A stretch of DNA of 64,000 bases, from assembly GCA_965261645.1 (NCBI GenBank), contig CBDHDJ010000001.1, positions 124,001 through 188,000 of the forward strand, written 5' to 3'. Every line of letters starts with the position of its first letter. The stretch's first letter is position 1. The notes under the pieces were generated by a model, which saw only the letters and a list, made by a program, of their open reading frames with translations, did no database searches and was not told where the DNA came from. The position numbers were made by a program, and so were the translations under genes. The DNA is from CBDHDJ01 sp965261645. Its GTDB lineage: Bacteria > Pseudomonadota > Alphaproteobacteria > SHVV01. Positions 45,438 to 54,010 of this stretch are shown here, piece by piece.

Positions 45438-45872
45438 GGTCTGTCCCCGCGCGTGCGGGGGAACCGCCATCCTGCACACGCCGTCCAACTGGCTGCTGGG
45501 TCTATCCCCGCGCGTGCGGGGGAACCACCGGACCGGCGCGCGAGCGAAGCGGCATGATCGGGGTCTATCCCCGCGCGTGCGGGGGAACCACGCTTCTTCA
45601 CTGCTTTTGGGAGCCTGCTTGGGGTCTATACCCGCGCGTGCGGGGGAACCAACCACTAGGGCTCCTTTCTGGTGTACAGGTCGGGTCTATCCCCGCGCGT
45701 GCGGGGGAACCGGATATCCTGCCTCGGGAAGATTCCACAATTCGGGTCTATCCCCGCGCGTGCGGGGGAACCCGTGTTCTCCGAGTCCGAATGGCTGGCC
45801 GGCAAGGTCTATCCCCGCGCGTGCGGGGGAACCTCATCGAGCAAGAGAGAAACCGAAAAGTCCTCGGGTCTA
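45438..45872 (-). CRISPR. Orphan type I-E-like CRISPR array, truncated by an IS
   Basis: Seven full 28-bp repeats (starts 45438, 45499, 45562, 45623, 45684, 45745, 45806) and a last one cut after six bases (45867-45872). The core is CCCCGCGCGTGCGGGG. Read on the minus strand the repeat begins GGTTCCCCC and ends GATAGACC, like E. coli type I-E repeats, so transcription is probably leftward. Spacers are 33 bases except the second (35). The repeat at 45438 has a changed base and lies at the distal end; the leader should lie right of 45872, where an IS now stands. No cas gene is in the window. Confidence 0.95.
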
Positions 45873-47318
45873 TCAGCCCGTTGATTAAGTCGGCGCCGTC
45901 TGATTCTCTGGTTCCCTGATTTGCAGGGGGATTTGCCGATGGCGATGGGACGGCAGAAGGATGGTCAGGGGGACCTGATGGTGAGCTGGTCGGAGATGCC
46001 GCGCTCTCCGGGTCATGTGTTTTATGACCGCTTGCAGTCGGTGCTGATCGAGGGCGGCTTCGACGCCTTTGCCGAGGCGAGCTGCCGGCCTTATTACGCG
46101 GCCCGGATGGGCGCGCCCTCGGTGCCGCCCGGGCGCTATTTCCGGATGCACCTGGTGGGCTACTTTGAGGGCATCGACAGCGAGCGCGGTCTGGAGTGGC
46201 GCTGCTCGGACTCGCTTTCGCTGCGGGCGTTCCTGCGACTGGGGAGCCGTGATCGGGTACCGGACCATTCCTGGCTGTCACGGAGCCGCACGCGCCTGCC
46301 CCATGAAGTCCACGCGGCGGTCTTCGACTGGGTTCTGGTGCTGATCGCCGAGGCGGGGCTGATCAAGGGCGAGCGCATCGGCGTCGATGCCTCGACCATG
46401 GAGGACAACGCGGCGCTGCGGAACATCGTGCGGCGCGACAACGGCGAAGGCTACCGGGAGATGCTGGAGCGCCTGGCCCGGGAAAGCGGGGTCGAGACAC
46501 CCACGGCCGAGGACCTGGCGCGTCTGGACCGGAAGCGCAAGGGCAAGAAGCTTTCCAACACGGATTGGGTTTCGAAGAGCGACCCCGAGGCCAAGATCAC
46601 CAAGATGAAGGACGGCACGACGCATCTGGCCTACAAGCCCGAGCACGCGGTGGATCTGGACACCGGCGCGGTGGTGGCGGCCGAGCTGCACCCGGCCGAT
46701 GAGGGCGACACCACGACGCTTTCCAAGACCCTGGCGAAGGCCGAGGCAAACCTCGAGGCGGTGGATGCGGCACCGACATCGGAGGACCCGGCCGAATGCG
46801 TCGCCGACAAAGGTTATCACTCACGGGCGGTCTTGAGGGCTCTGAACGACAGTCCCTGGAAGACCCGGATCGCGGCGCCCAAGCAGACCGGCTTTTCGCG
46901 CTGGCACGGTGATGAGGCGGCGCGGCGCGCGGTCACCAATAACCGTGCGCGGCTCAAGTCCGGGGTCGCCCGCGAGGCCTTCAAGCTGCGCGCCGAGATC
47001 GTCGAGCGCTGCTTTGCCCACAACCTCGATCGTGGCGGCATGCGACGAACCTGGCTGCGCGGGCGAGAGAATGTGCACAAGCGATACCTGCTCCACGTCG
47101 CCGGCCACAATCTATCGTTACTGATGCGCCAGCTCATCGGCGCCGGCACCCCGCGGGAGGCCGTGGCGGGCGGATATGGCGGTATTTTCGTTCTGCTCAC
47201 GCCCACCGGGGCCATGCTGGTGGCACGGGGGGGCTCGCAAAGCGGCCAGACGGCTTTCGCCGCCGCATTCCTCATCTGGGAGTGAGAGCCGGAAAAAGCC
47301 ACTTAATCAACGGGCTGT
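45873..47318 (+). mobile_element. IS1182-like element, copy B, intact, 1446 bp
   Basis: Ends CAGCCCGTTGATTAAGT and inverse; TA on both sides (45871-45872 and 47319-47320). The left flank is the first part of a CRISPR repeat, but the right flank (TAGCGCTGCGCAAGG) is not the rest of that repeat, so sequence beside the insertion has been lost or exchanged. It differs from copy C at a few positions (two residues in the transposase). Confidence 0.92.
45921..47285 (+). CDS. IS1182-like DDE transposase (copy B)
   Basis: 454 residues with an N-terminal DUF772-type domain (YFEGIDSERGLEWRCSDSLS) and a DDE core: IGVDASTM (first Asp), VADKGYHS (second Asp), and EIVERCFAH with a Glu before the C-terminal domain. 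It has Asp in MEDNAAL and Ala in YYAARMG, where copies A and C have Ala and Val. Intact. Confidence 0.9.
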   Translation: MQGDLPMAMGRQKDGQGDLMVSWSEMPRSPGHVFYDRLQSVLIEGGFDAFAEASCRPYYAARMGAPSVPPGRYFRMHLVGYFEGIDSERGLEWRCSDSLSLRAFLRLGSRDRVPDHSWLSRSRTRLPHEVHAAVFDWVLVLIAEAGLIKGERIGVDASTMEDNAALRNIVRRDNGEGYREMLERLARESGVETPTAEDLARLDRKRKGKKLSNTDWVSKSDPEAKITKMKDGTTHLAYKPEHAVDLDTGAVVAAELHPADEGDTTTLSKTLAKAEANLEAVDAAPTSEDPAECVADKGYHSRAVLRALNDSPWKTRIAAPKQTGFSRWHGDEAARRAVTNNRARLKSGVAREAFKLRAEIVERCFAHNLDRGGMRRTWLRGRENVHKRYLLHVAGHNLSLLMRQLIGAGTPREAVAGGYGGIFVLLTPTGAMLVARGGSQSGQTAFAAAFLIWE

Positions 47319-47419
47319 TAGCGCTGCGCAAGGACTAGCGTCCGACAAGCGGCTTTGTTATAAGCCGAACTCTCGCCAGCGCCGTCTTGTGAGCGCTGGC
47401 CGTTACTGGACATTCATGA

Positions 47420-47495
47420 TCCCCGGTAGCTCAGTTGGTAGAGCGGGTGGCTGTTAACCACCATGTCGCTGGTTCGAGTCCGGCCCGGGGAGCCA
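47420..47495 (+). tRNA. tRNA-Asn (GTT)
   Basis: A 76-base cloverleaf: acceptor TCCCCGG / CCGGGGA, D-arm AGCTCAGTTGGTAGAGC, anticodon loop CTGTTAACC (anticodon GTT), T-arm CTGGTTCGAGTCCGG, then GCCA. It lies 149 bases before a tyrosine integrase gene and is a likely attachment site. Confidence 0.96.
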
Positions 47496-47540
47496 CTTCA
47501 TAGGAACGGTAGTTCCCAATAAATCCTGAGATACCAACCC

Positions 47541-47566
47541 AAGCCCCGGGTTTCTGGGGTTTTTTC
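47541..47566 (+). terminator. Terminator after tRNA-Asn
   Basis: Stem AAGCCCC / GGGGTTT (one G-U pair) with an eight-base loop and a T run, 46 bases after the tRNA. Confidence 0.6.
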
Positions 47567-47643
47567 TTGCCTATTGTGCTTGCGCGTTCCGTTCAGGTCC
47601 TGTAAGTTCCTGTGCATAACGTTGGTTCAATCGTGGGGATAAC

Positions 47644-48819
47644 ATGGCAAGTCTTTCTGTTGCGAGGATCAAGTCACTGTCAAACCCGGGCCTTCATGGC
47701 GATGGCGGCACGCTCTATTTGCGCGTCGGGCCTGGCGGATCGAAGTCCTGGATTCAACGACTGACGATTGACCGCAAGCGTCGCGATATCGGCTTGGGCG
47801 GATTTCCGCTGGTGAGTCTGGCCGAAGCACGGGACATGGCATTTGAGAATCGAAAGCTCGCGCGCGTCGGTGGCGATCCCCTGGCCGCGAAGCGCCAAGC
47901 TAAGGTGCCGACATTCCGGGAGGCGGCGAAGCGGACCTTTGAGGCAAACCGCCCGCGTTGGCGAAGTGAGAAGGTCGCAAGAAAATGGTGGCAAACGCTT
48001 GAGGGGCACGCACTTCCGATTCTTGGCGACACGCGCCTTGACCGGATCGGCCGCGAGGATGTGTTGCGCGTGCTGACGCCGCTTTGGACCAGCCGCCCCG
48101 AGCAGGCGCGCAAGCTCCGCCAGTCAATACGCACCACATTGAGTTGGGCGCAGGCGCACGGCTACATCGAACACAACATCGCGGGCGAAGCCATCGATGG
48201 GGCGTTGCCAGCGCAACCTGCCGTGAAGGAACACATGCGCGCCCTGCCCCATCAGGAAGTCCGCGGGGCGCTCGAAACCGTCGACGCGTCCGCCACGTCC
48301 CTGTCGGCAAAACTGGCCTTCCGCTTCACGGTGTTAACGGCGACGAGGTCGGGCGAAGTCCGCGGCGCGAAGTGGGACGAGATCGATCTGGACGCGGGCG
48401 AATGGCGTATCCCGGGAAGCCGGATGAAGGTCGGCGCCGAGCATCGCGTCCCGCTTTCCGACTCTGCGCTCGCCGTGCTCGAACAAGCGCGCCCGTTGCG
48501 CGACAAGTCGGGGCTGGTCTTTCCCTCCCCGTCGCGGGCCGGCCGGCCGCTGAGCGACATGACTTTGACGAAAGTGCTCCGGACGACCGGGCTTGCGAAG
48601 CGCGCGACGGTTCACGGTTTCCGGTCGAGTTTTCGGGACTGGTGCGCCGAGACCGGCAAGACGCGAGAGATCGCGGAAGCGGCGCTGGCCCACACCGTCG
48701 GAGGCGTTGAAGGGGCATACTTCCGAAGCGACCTGTTCGAGCGACGGCGCCGGCTGATGGCTGATTGGGCGGCGTATCTGAGCGGCGACAGCGCAACCGT
48801 GGTGCAGCTCCATGGATGA
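47644..48819 (+). CDS. int: Tyrosine-type site-specific integrase (island integrase)
   Basis: A 391-residue P4-like integrase: N-terminal DUF4102 arm-binding domain (LHGDGGTLYLRVGPGGSKSW), core-binding domain (about 90-180) and catalytic domain with Arg235 (TATRSGEV), His324-x-x-Arg327 (VHGFRSSF), His350 (LAHTVGG) and Tyr359 (GAYFRSD). All catalytic residues are present. Its place just after tRNA-Asn, pointing away from it, is typical of an island integrated at the tRNA 3' end. Confidence 0.93.
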   Translation: MASLSVARIKSLSNPGLHGDGGTLYLRVGPGGSKSWIQRLTIDRKRRDIGLGGFPLVSLAEARDMAFENRKLARVGGDPLAAKRQAKVPTFREAAKRTFEANRPRWRSEKVARKWWQTLEGHALPILGDTRLDRIGREDVLRVLTPLWTSRPEQARKLRQSIRTTLSWAQAHGYIEHNIAGEAIDGALPAQPAVKEHMRALPHQEVRGALETVDASATSLSAKLAFRFTVLTATRSGEVRGAKWDEIDLDAGEWRIPGSRMKVGAEHRVPLSDSALAVLEQARPLRDKSGLVFPSPSRAGRPLSDMTLTKVLRTTGLAKRATVHGFRSSFRDWCAETGKTREIAEAALAHTVGGVEGAYFRSDLFERRRRLMADWAAYLSGDSATVVQLHG

Positions 48820-48887
48820 GGCCCTTTACGAGGAGGCTATCCAAATAGCCCGCAACGCCAAGGAGGGGGGCAAAATGGCCTGCCAGG
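48812..48887 (+). pseudogene. Small gene downstream of integrase, cut by an IS3 element
   Basis: ATG 48812 overlaps the integrase end and encodes about 25 residues (MDEALYEEAIQIARNAKEGG) before the IS3 left end at 48888. The rest is not found in the window. The helical, acidic start resembles small proteins often encoded after island integrases. Confidence 0.5.
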
Positions 48888-48965
48888 TGGAGTGCGCCCC
48901 TGAGGGTGGACAGGTTGCACGTTTGGAATTGACCGGGAATGCTGGGCTTTCAGAGGATGGAAGCC

Positions 48966-49316
48966 ATGGCCAAGCACCGAACCTACAGTATTGAGTTCAA
49001 GCGACAGGTTGCTCAGGAATATCTCGGAGGCGAGACCCTTCACGGGCTGGCCAGGCGCCACGACGTCTCGCGCAACCTGATCCGCATCTGGGTGTCGAAG
49101 CTCGAAGCCGGCGCGTTTGACGAAGACGTGGAGGCCGCCGGCCTTCTCCAGGAATTTGAGGCGAAGATCTCTGCCCTTGAGCGCCTGGTAGGCCGGCAGG
49201 CGCTGGAGATCGAGTTTCTAAAAGGGGCACTCAAGAGCGCACCACGGCCGAGAAGCGCGACTACGTCCGTGATTGCCGGCCCCGTGGGCTCACCATCGCG
49301 CGAGGATGTCGTCTGA
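48966..49316 (+). CDS. IS3-family OrfA
   Basis: 116 residues (MAKHRTYSIEFKRQVAQEYL) with a helix-turn-helix and a leucine-zipper-like C-terminal helix (LVGRQALEIEFLKGAL). Its TGA shares the A with the ATG of orfB; programmed frameshifting to make OrfAB is usual in this family. Confidence 0.85.
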   Translation: MAKHRTYSIEFKRQVAQEYLGGETLHGLARRHDVSRNLIRIWVSKLEAGAFDEDVEAAGLLQEFEAKISALERLVGRQALEIEFLKGALKSAPRPRSATTSVIAGPVGSPSREDVV

Positions 49317-50053
49317 TGGGCCTGCCGCGCTCCACCTACTACGATACGCCGGCGACCGAGGCCGACACCGAGATCGTCGCCCGCATCACGGCGATCTGCG
49401 AAGAGTTTGAGGCTTACGGCTATCGACGTGTCGGGGCCGAGCTACGCCATCAGGGGATCGTCGTCAACGGTAAGAAGATCCGCCGTCTGATGCGCCAGCA
49501 CGACCTACAGCCCAAGCGTCGCAGGCGTTTCATCGCCACAACCGACAGCGATCACGATAGTCCGATCTTCTCCAACCGCGCCAAGGACGTTACGGCCGAC
49601 AGGCCGAACCAGCTCTGGGTCGCAGACATCACCTACGTCGCGATCGCCGTTGGCTTCGTTTATGCCGCCGTCATCCTCGATGCGTGGTCACGCCGCGTCG
49701 TTGGTTATGCCATCAGCCGCTCGATCGATACGCGGCTCACCTTGGCAGCGCTCAAGGCCGCTGTCCGGTCACGACAGCCGCCAAGGGGCTGTATCCACCA
49801 TTCGGATCGCGGATCGCAATACGCAGCGGCAGACTATCGCAAGCTGCTCGCCAAACATGGGCTGATCGGCTCGATGAGCCGGCGTGGCAACCCTTACGAG
49901 AACGCTATGGCCGAGAGTTTCATGAAGACGCTCAAGGTCGAAGCAGTCTATCTCATGGAATACGAGACTTTCGACGACGTTACCGCAGACCTTCCCAGAT
50001 TCATCGATGAGGTCTACAACTCACGACCTCTCCACTCCGCGCTCGGATATCTA

Positions 50054-51499
50054 GCAGCCCGTTGATTAAGTGGCTTTTTCCGGCTCTCACTCCCAGATGA
50101 GGAATGCGGCGGCGAAAGCCGTCTGGCCGCTTTGCGAGCCCCCCCGTGCCACCAGCATGGCCCCGGTGGGCGTGAGCAGAACGAAAATACCGCCATATCC
50201 GCCCGCCACGGCCTCCCGCGGGGTGCCGGCGCCGATGAGCTGGCGCATCAGTAACGATAGATTGTGGCCGGCGACGTGGAGCAGGTATCGCTTGTGCACA
50301 TTCTCTCGCCCGCGCAGCCAGGTTCGTCGCATGCCGCCACGATCGAGGTTGTGGGCAAAGCAGCGCTCGACGATCTCGGCGCGCAGCTTGAAGGCCTCGC
50401 GGGCGACCCCGGACTTGAGCCGCGCACGGTTATTGGTGACCGCGCGCCGCGCCGCCTCATCACCGTGCCAGCGCGAAAAGCCGGTCTGCTTGGGCGCCGC
50501 GATCCGGGTCTTCCAGGGACTGTCGTTCAGAGCCCTCAAGACCGCCCGTGAGTGATAACCTTTGTCGGCGACGCATTCGGCCGGGTCCTCCGATGTCGGT
50601 GCCGCATCCACCGCCTCGAGGTTTGCCTCGGCCTTCGCCAGGGTCTTGGAAAGCGTCGTGGTGTCGCCCTCATCGGCCGGGTGCAGCTCGGCCGCCACCA
50701 CCGCGCCGGTGTCCAGATCCACCGCGTGCTCGGGCTTGTAGGCCAGATGCGTCGTGCCGTCCTTCATCTTGGTGATCTTGGCCTCGGGGTCGCTCTTCGA
50801 AACCCAATCCGTGTTGGAAAGCTTCTTGCCCTTGCGCTTCCGGTCCAGACGCGCCAGGTCCTCGGCCGTGGGTGTCTCGACCCCGCTTTCCCGGGCCAGG
50901 CGCTCCAGCATCTCCCGGTAGCCTTCGCCGTTGTCGCGCCGCACGATGTTCCGCAGCGCCGCGTTGGCCTCCATGGTCGAGGCATCGACGCCGATGCGCT
51001 CGCCCTTGATCAGCCCCGCCTCGGCGATCAGCACCAGAACCCAGTCGAAGACCGCCGCGTGGACTTCATGGGGCAGGCGCGTGCGGCTCCGTGACAGCCA
51101 GGAATGGTCCGGTACCCGATCACGGCTCCCCAGTCGCAGGAACGCCCGCAGCGAAAGCGAGTCCGAGCAGCGCCACTCCAGACCGCGCTCGCTGTCGATG
51201 CCCTCAAAGTAGCCCACCAGGTGCATCCGGAAATAGCGCCCGGGCGGCACCGAGGGCGCGCCCATCCGGACCGCGTAATAAGGCCGGCAGCTCGCCTCGG
51301 CAAAGGCGTCGAAGCCGCCCTCGATCAGCACCGACTGCAAGCGGTCATAAAACACATGACCCGGAGAGCGCGGCATCTCCGACCAGCTCACCATCAGGTC
51401 CCCCTGACCATCCTTCTGCCGTCCCATCGCCATCGGCAAATCCCCCTGCAAATCAGGGAACCAGAGAATCAGATGGCGCCGGCTTAATCAACGGGCTGC
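50054..51499 (-). mobile_element. IS1182-like element, copy C, intact, 1446 bp
   Basis: Ends as in copies A and B, TA on both sides (50052-50053 and 51500-51501). Here the original target can be reconstructed from the interrupted orfB as ...TATCTAAGCCC, showing that only TA was duplicated. Confidence 0.92.
50087..51451 (-). CDS. IS1182-like DDE transposase (copy C)
   Basis: 454 residues, intact; residue variants (YYAVRMG, MEANAAL) are shared with copy A and differ from copy B. The same DDE motifs as copy B are present. Confidence 0.9.
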   Translation of the reverse strand: MQGDLPMAMGRQKDGQGDLMVSWSEMPRSPGHVFYDRLQSVLIEGGFDAFAEASCRPYYAVRMGAPSVPPGRYFRMHLVGYFEGIDSERGLEWRCSDSLSLRAFLRLGSRDRVPDHSWLSRSRTRLPHEVHAAVFDWVLVLIAEAGLIKGERIGVDASTMEANAALRNIVRRDNGEGYREMLERLARESGVETPTAEDLARLDRKRKGKKLSNTDWVSKSDPEAKITKMKDGTTHLAYKPEHAVDLDTGAVVAAELHPADEGDTTTLSKTLAKAEANLEAVDAAPTSEDPAECVADKGYHSRAVLRALNDSPWKTRIAAPKQTGFSRWHGDEAARRAVTNNRARLKSGVAREAFKLRAEIVERCFAHNLDRGGMRRTWLRGRENVHKRYLLHVAGHNLSLLMRQLIGAGTPREAVAGGYGGIFVLLTPTGAMLVARGGSQSGQTAFAAAFLIWE

Positions 51500-51586
51500 T
51501 AAGCCCGGTACAGTTCGAGGATCAACATGCCCGGCATACGGTCAAGGCCGCCGAGTGATCCTGTCCGGACATAGGGGCGCACTCCA

Positions 51587-52795
51587 GAGTTTGGCTCATT
51601 TTGCCCCCTCGAAAGGAGGACAAAATGAGCCGTAAACGCTACACCCCGGAACAGATTATCAGCATGTTGCGCGAAGCCGAGGTGGCCTTGGCGCAGGGCC
51701 AGTCCGTTGGTCAAGCTTGTCGCACGCTCGGCGCATCGGAGCAGAGTTACTATCGCTGGCGCAAGGAATATGGCGGCCTTCGTACTGACCAGGCCAAGCG
51801 TCTGAAGGACCTGGAGAAGGAGAATGGCCGTCTCCGGAAGGCGATCTCGGATCTGACGTTGGATAAGCTGATCTTGAAAGAGGCGCTTGAGGGAAATTGC
51901 TAAGCCCCGCCCGTCGCCGGCAGTGTGTTGATCATCTCCAGGCCGAATTGGGAATCTCCGCGCGACGTGCCTGTGCTGTTGCAGGCCAACATCGCTCAAC
52001 CCAGCGCAAGAGACCCCGTGGTCGGGATGATGAAGAGGCACTCACGGCCGCGATCATCCGCTTGGCCAGCCAGTATGGCAGATATGGCTATCGGCGGATC
52101 ACTGCCTTGCTCAGGACCGAAGGTTGGCATGTGAACGCCAAGCGGGTCCGGCGTATCTGGCGGCGGGAGGGGCTGAAGCTCCCACAGAAGCAACCGAAAC
52201 GGGGCAGGCTGTGGCTCAACGACGGATCCTGCATCCGTCTGCGGCCGTGCTGGCCCAATCACGTCTGGTCCTATGACTTCGTCATGGATCGAACACACGA
52301 TGGGAGGAAGTCCCGCATGCTCACCGTGATCGATGAGTTTACCAGGCGGTGCATGGCCGTTGTCGTCGAGCGAAGATTGAACTCGGACAATGTACTCCAT
52401 TGTCTGACCGAGCTCTTCGTCCAACATGGCCCGCCGGGTCATATCCGTTCCGACAACGGCTCAGAGTTTACCGCTCATGCCGTCCGCGACTGGCTCGGCA
52501 GGATCGGCGTCAAGACCCTCTATATCGAGCCCGGGTCACCTTGGGAGAACGGATACAACGAGAGCTTCAACTCAAAGCTCCGGGACGAAATCCTGAACAC
52601 GGAGATCTTCTATACATTGAAGGAGGCCAAAGTGCTGATCGAACGATGGCGGCATCACTACAATACCATCCGGCCGCATAGCTCGCTCGGATACAGACCG
52701 CCGGCCCCAGAAACCATCTTGCCAAACGTTGAGGGGCCAACCTACGCTGTTGATGGGCTACGGGTGGCCCATCAACTTAACCCGCGCCAAACTCT
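51587..52795 (+). mobile_element. IS3-family element 2 (IS407-like), intact
   Basis: It starts at the very end of IS3 element 1. Short inverted ends GAGTTTGGC...GCCAAACTC. Contains complete orfA and orfB. No target duplication was found. Confidence 0.8.
51625..51903 (+). CDS. IS3-family OrfA (element 2)
   Basis: 92 residues (MSRKRYTPEQIISMLREAEV) with helix-turn-helix (SVGQACRTLGASEQSYYRWR) and a coiled-coil end; AAGGAGG precedes the ATG by five bases. Overlaps orfB by 7 bases. Confidence 0.88.
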   Translation: MSRKRYTPEQIISMLREAEVALAQGQSVGQACRTLGASEQSYYRWRKEYGGLRTDQAKRLKDLEKENGRLRKAISDLTLDKLILKEALEGNC

Positions 52796-52802
52796 AACTT
52801 AA
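51897..52802 (+). CDS. IS3-family OrfB transposase (element 2)
   Basis: About 301 residues; LGISARRACAVAGQHRSTQR is typical of the IS407 group. DDE residues in WSYDFVMDRT, IRSDNGSEF and PWENGYNESFNSKLRDE. The start is by frameshift from orfA or from a TTG at 51897. Its end overlaps the right terminal repeat. Confidence 0.88.
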   Translation: MLSPARRRQCVDHLQAELGISARRACAVAGQHRSTQRKRPRGRDDEEALTAAIIRLASQYGRYGYRRITALLRTEGWHVNAKRVRRIWRREGLKLPQKQPKRGRLWLNDGSCIRLRPCWPNHVWSYDFVMDRTHDGRKSRMLTVIDEFTRRCMAVVVERRLNSDNVLHCLTELFVQHGPPGHIRSDNGSEFTAHAVRDWLGRIGVKTLYIEPGSPWENGYNESFNSKLRDEILNTEIFYTLKEAKVLIERWRHHYNTIRPHSSLGYRPPAPETILPNVEGPTYAVDGLRVAHQLNPRQTLT

Positions 52803-52819
52803 GCGCTGGACCACTAATC

Positions 52820-53117
52820 GGGGGCAGGCCGCATTCGGGATCGCCATAATGCCAAGATCCGCCGCTATGACCGTATGGCCTGGCAGGTGGCAAAGGGATA
52901 CAACCAGCGCAGCCGGGTAGAAACGCAGATCGGCCGTTGGAAGAGCGTCATCGGCACCAAGCTCAAAGCCCGCAGCTTTTCCAGGCAGATCAAGGAGATC
53001 AGACTCGGCCAAAAGGTCATGAACACAATGACCGAACTCGGACGTCCCGCGTCCGAACACATCTCATGACGCTACAGCTTGGGAAAGGGCAAACTCCGCC
53101 TCCGCCCCAATCCGTGC
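52820..53117 (+). mobile_element. Remnant of an IS5-type element, right end
   Basis: The frame from 52820 to 53068 encodes the C-terminal 83 or so residues of an IS5-type transposase (RRYDRMAWQVAKGYNQRSR, then VETQIGRWKSVIG, ending LGRPASEHIS). The following 50 bases up to about 53117 are shared with the inverted remnant at 61206-61330 and mark the element end. The N-terminal part is missing. Confidence 0.75.
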
Positions 53118-53122
53118 AACAA

Positions 53123-53340
53123 GATCACCAGGGACGGGCAGCAGGTCGAGCGCAAGCTCAACAAATTGGACATGGTCTACAATCCGCCGGGAATTTTCCA
53201 CGGCGCCCAATTACGGCGACACCGACGGGCTGTTCCAGATCATGCTCGGCAACCCGACGCCAAACCGACCAGTCTATAAGGACCCCGAGCTACGCACCTT
53301 GCAGGTCCCCGACGATTCGGACAAGGCGAGCAAGCAATAA
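53123..53340 (+). pseudogene. Truncated, frameshifted cupin-like gene
   Basis: One frame gives VERKLNKLDMVYNPPGIFHG and after a shift near 53207 another gives NYGDTDGLFQIMLGNPTPNR and ends at 53340. Together they look like the C-terminal barrel of a cupin (PPGxxHG). The IS5 remnant removed the start, and two bases seem missing. Tentative. Confidence 0.4.
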
Positions 53341-53376
53341 TCATGGCGGTGTGCCGGTCGCCGGGTCGATGATGCG

Positions 53377-53547
53377 ATGGTGAGGCTGGGATTCACCGCC
53401 GCCGCGGTCGTCGTATTCCTGGTCTGGCTCTTGTTCCTGCGCACGATTATGTTTCTAGTCGTGCCGGCCCTCATCCTCGCCGCTATCTGGGGGTGGTGGG
53501 AGATCCGCGAGCTGCGCCGCGTCATGCGGACGCCGCCCAAGGGTTGA
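53377..53547 (+). CDS. Small two-helix membrane protein (56 aa)
   Basis: A short frame beginning MVRLGFTAAAVVVFLVWLLF with a second hydrophobic part (VVPALILAAIWGWW) and a charged C-terminus (EIRELRRVMRTPPKG). No obvious ribosome site. It looks coding by composition, function unknown. Confidence 0.45.
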   Translation: MVRLGFTAAAVVVFLVWLLFLRTIMFLVVPALILAAIWGWWEIRELRRVMRTPPKG

Positions 53548-53587
53548 CCGGGTCGTTACGGCTTAGGTGACCACCGCGCGGGGATGC

Positions 53588-53949
53588 TTATTGTTCCTCG
53601 CCGTCGTCCTCTGGATAGAAGGTGTAGCCTTCCTCTGGCGCCACGACGCCATCGAATGAAGCGGTTCGTCGATCTCCTTGAGGTAGATTGTCGGTGGGGA
53701 AGCGACATCGTTTAGCACCGCCGCTTTCAGGACACGATCGTCCCAGATCAGTTGAACGGCAATTTCTTCCGCTTCCTCCGGCGTGTCGGATTCGACGAAT
53801 CGCGTTGTGAAGAACCGTGGCGGCGCACCTTGCCTCCCGAGTTCAGAAAAAAGTTGGTGCTCTTCAGAAGCGCACGGTATTTGAGCATCAGAAGCAGCCG
53901 AGTCGTAAAATTCTACGATACAGTAGCGCGGTGACCGCGAACCGTCTTG
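53588..53949 (-). pseudogene. Decayed hypothetical gene, frameshifted
   Basis: On the minus strand a long frame without a start reads YCIVEFYDSAASDAQIPCAS, then FVESDTPEEAEEIAVQLIWD and TIYLKEIDE. Near 53660 the frame shifts, and GVVAPEEGYTFYPEDDGEEQ then reaches a stop at 53588. The coherent acidic composition over both pieces suggests a former gene of about 115 residues. Not recognised. Confidence 0.35.
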
Positions 53950-54010
53950 TCATTTGAAACGCGGTGTCGGGCTGTCGTCTAAGCCGTGCCATGCGGACAC
54001 CTCCCGTGCC

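Larger units (their letters stand above)
49316..51558 (+). pseudogene. IS3-family OrfB transposase, split by copy C
   Basis: The first part runs from 49316 to about 50053 and includes the catalytic residues: D in LWVADITYV, D in HHSDRGSQY and E in PYENAMAESFMKTLK. The final segment (LSPVQFEDQHARHTVKAAE) lies after copy C at 51500-51558. The restored junction GYL-SP is the family-typical C-terminus, proving the point of insertion. Confidence 0.85.
48888..51586 (+). mobile_element. IS3-family element 1, interrupted by IS1182-like copy C
   Basis: Left end TGGAGTGCGCCCCTGAGGGT; right end inverse TGGAGTGCGCCCCTATGTCC, both followed by GGACAGG. The element holds orfA and orfB. Copy C (50054-51499) is inserted near the end of orfB. 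No matching target duplication is visible because another IS3 element abuts the right end. Confidence 0.85.

Noticed and set aside
45466..45866. Spacers targeting sequences inside this window
   Set aside because: I compared the seven spacers by eye with the IS and phage-like genes and saw no match; only a full search could exclude it.
45153..45919. Several open frames on both strands with repeated PRTRGDRP, ARAGEP and RACGGT-type peptides
   Set aside because: They are translations of the CRISPR repeats, a well-known false gene call.
51586..51590. A target duplication between the two IS3 elements
   Set aside because: The bases flanking each element do not repeat; the elements simply abut, so the order of insertion cannot be read from this junction.
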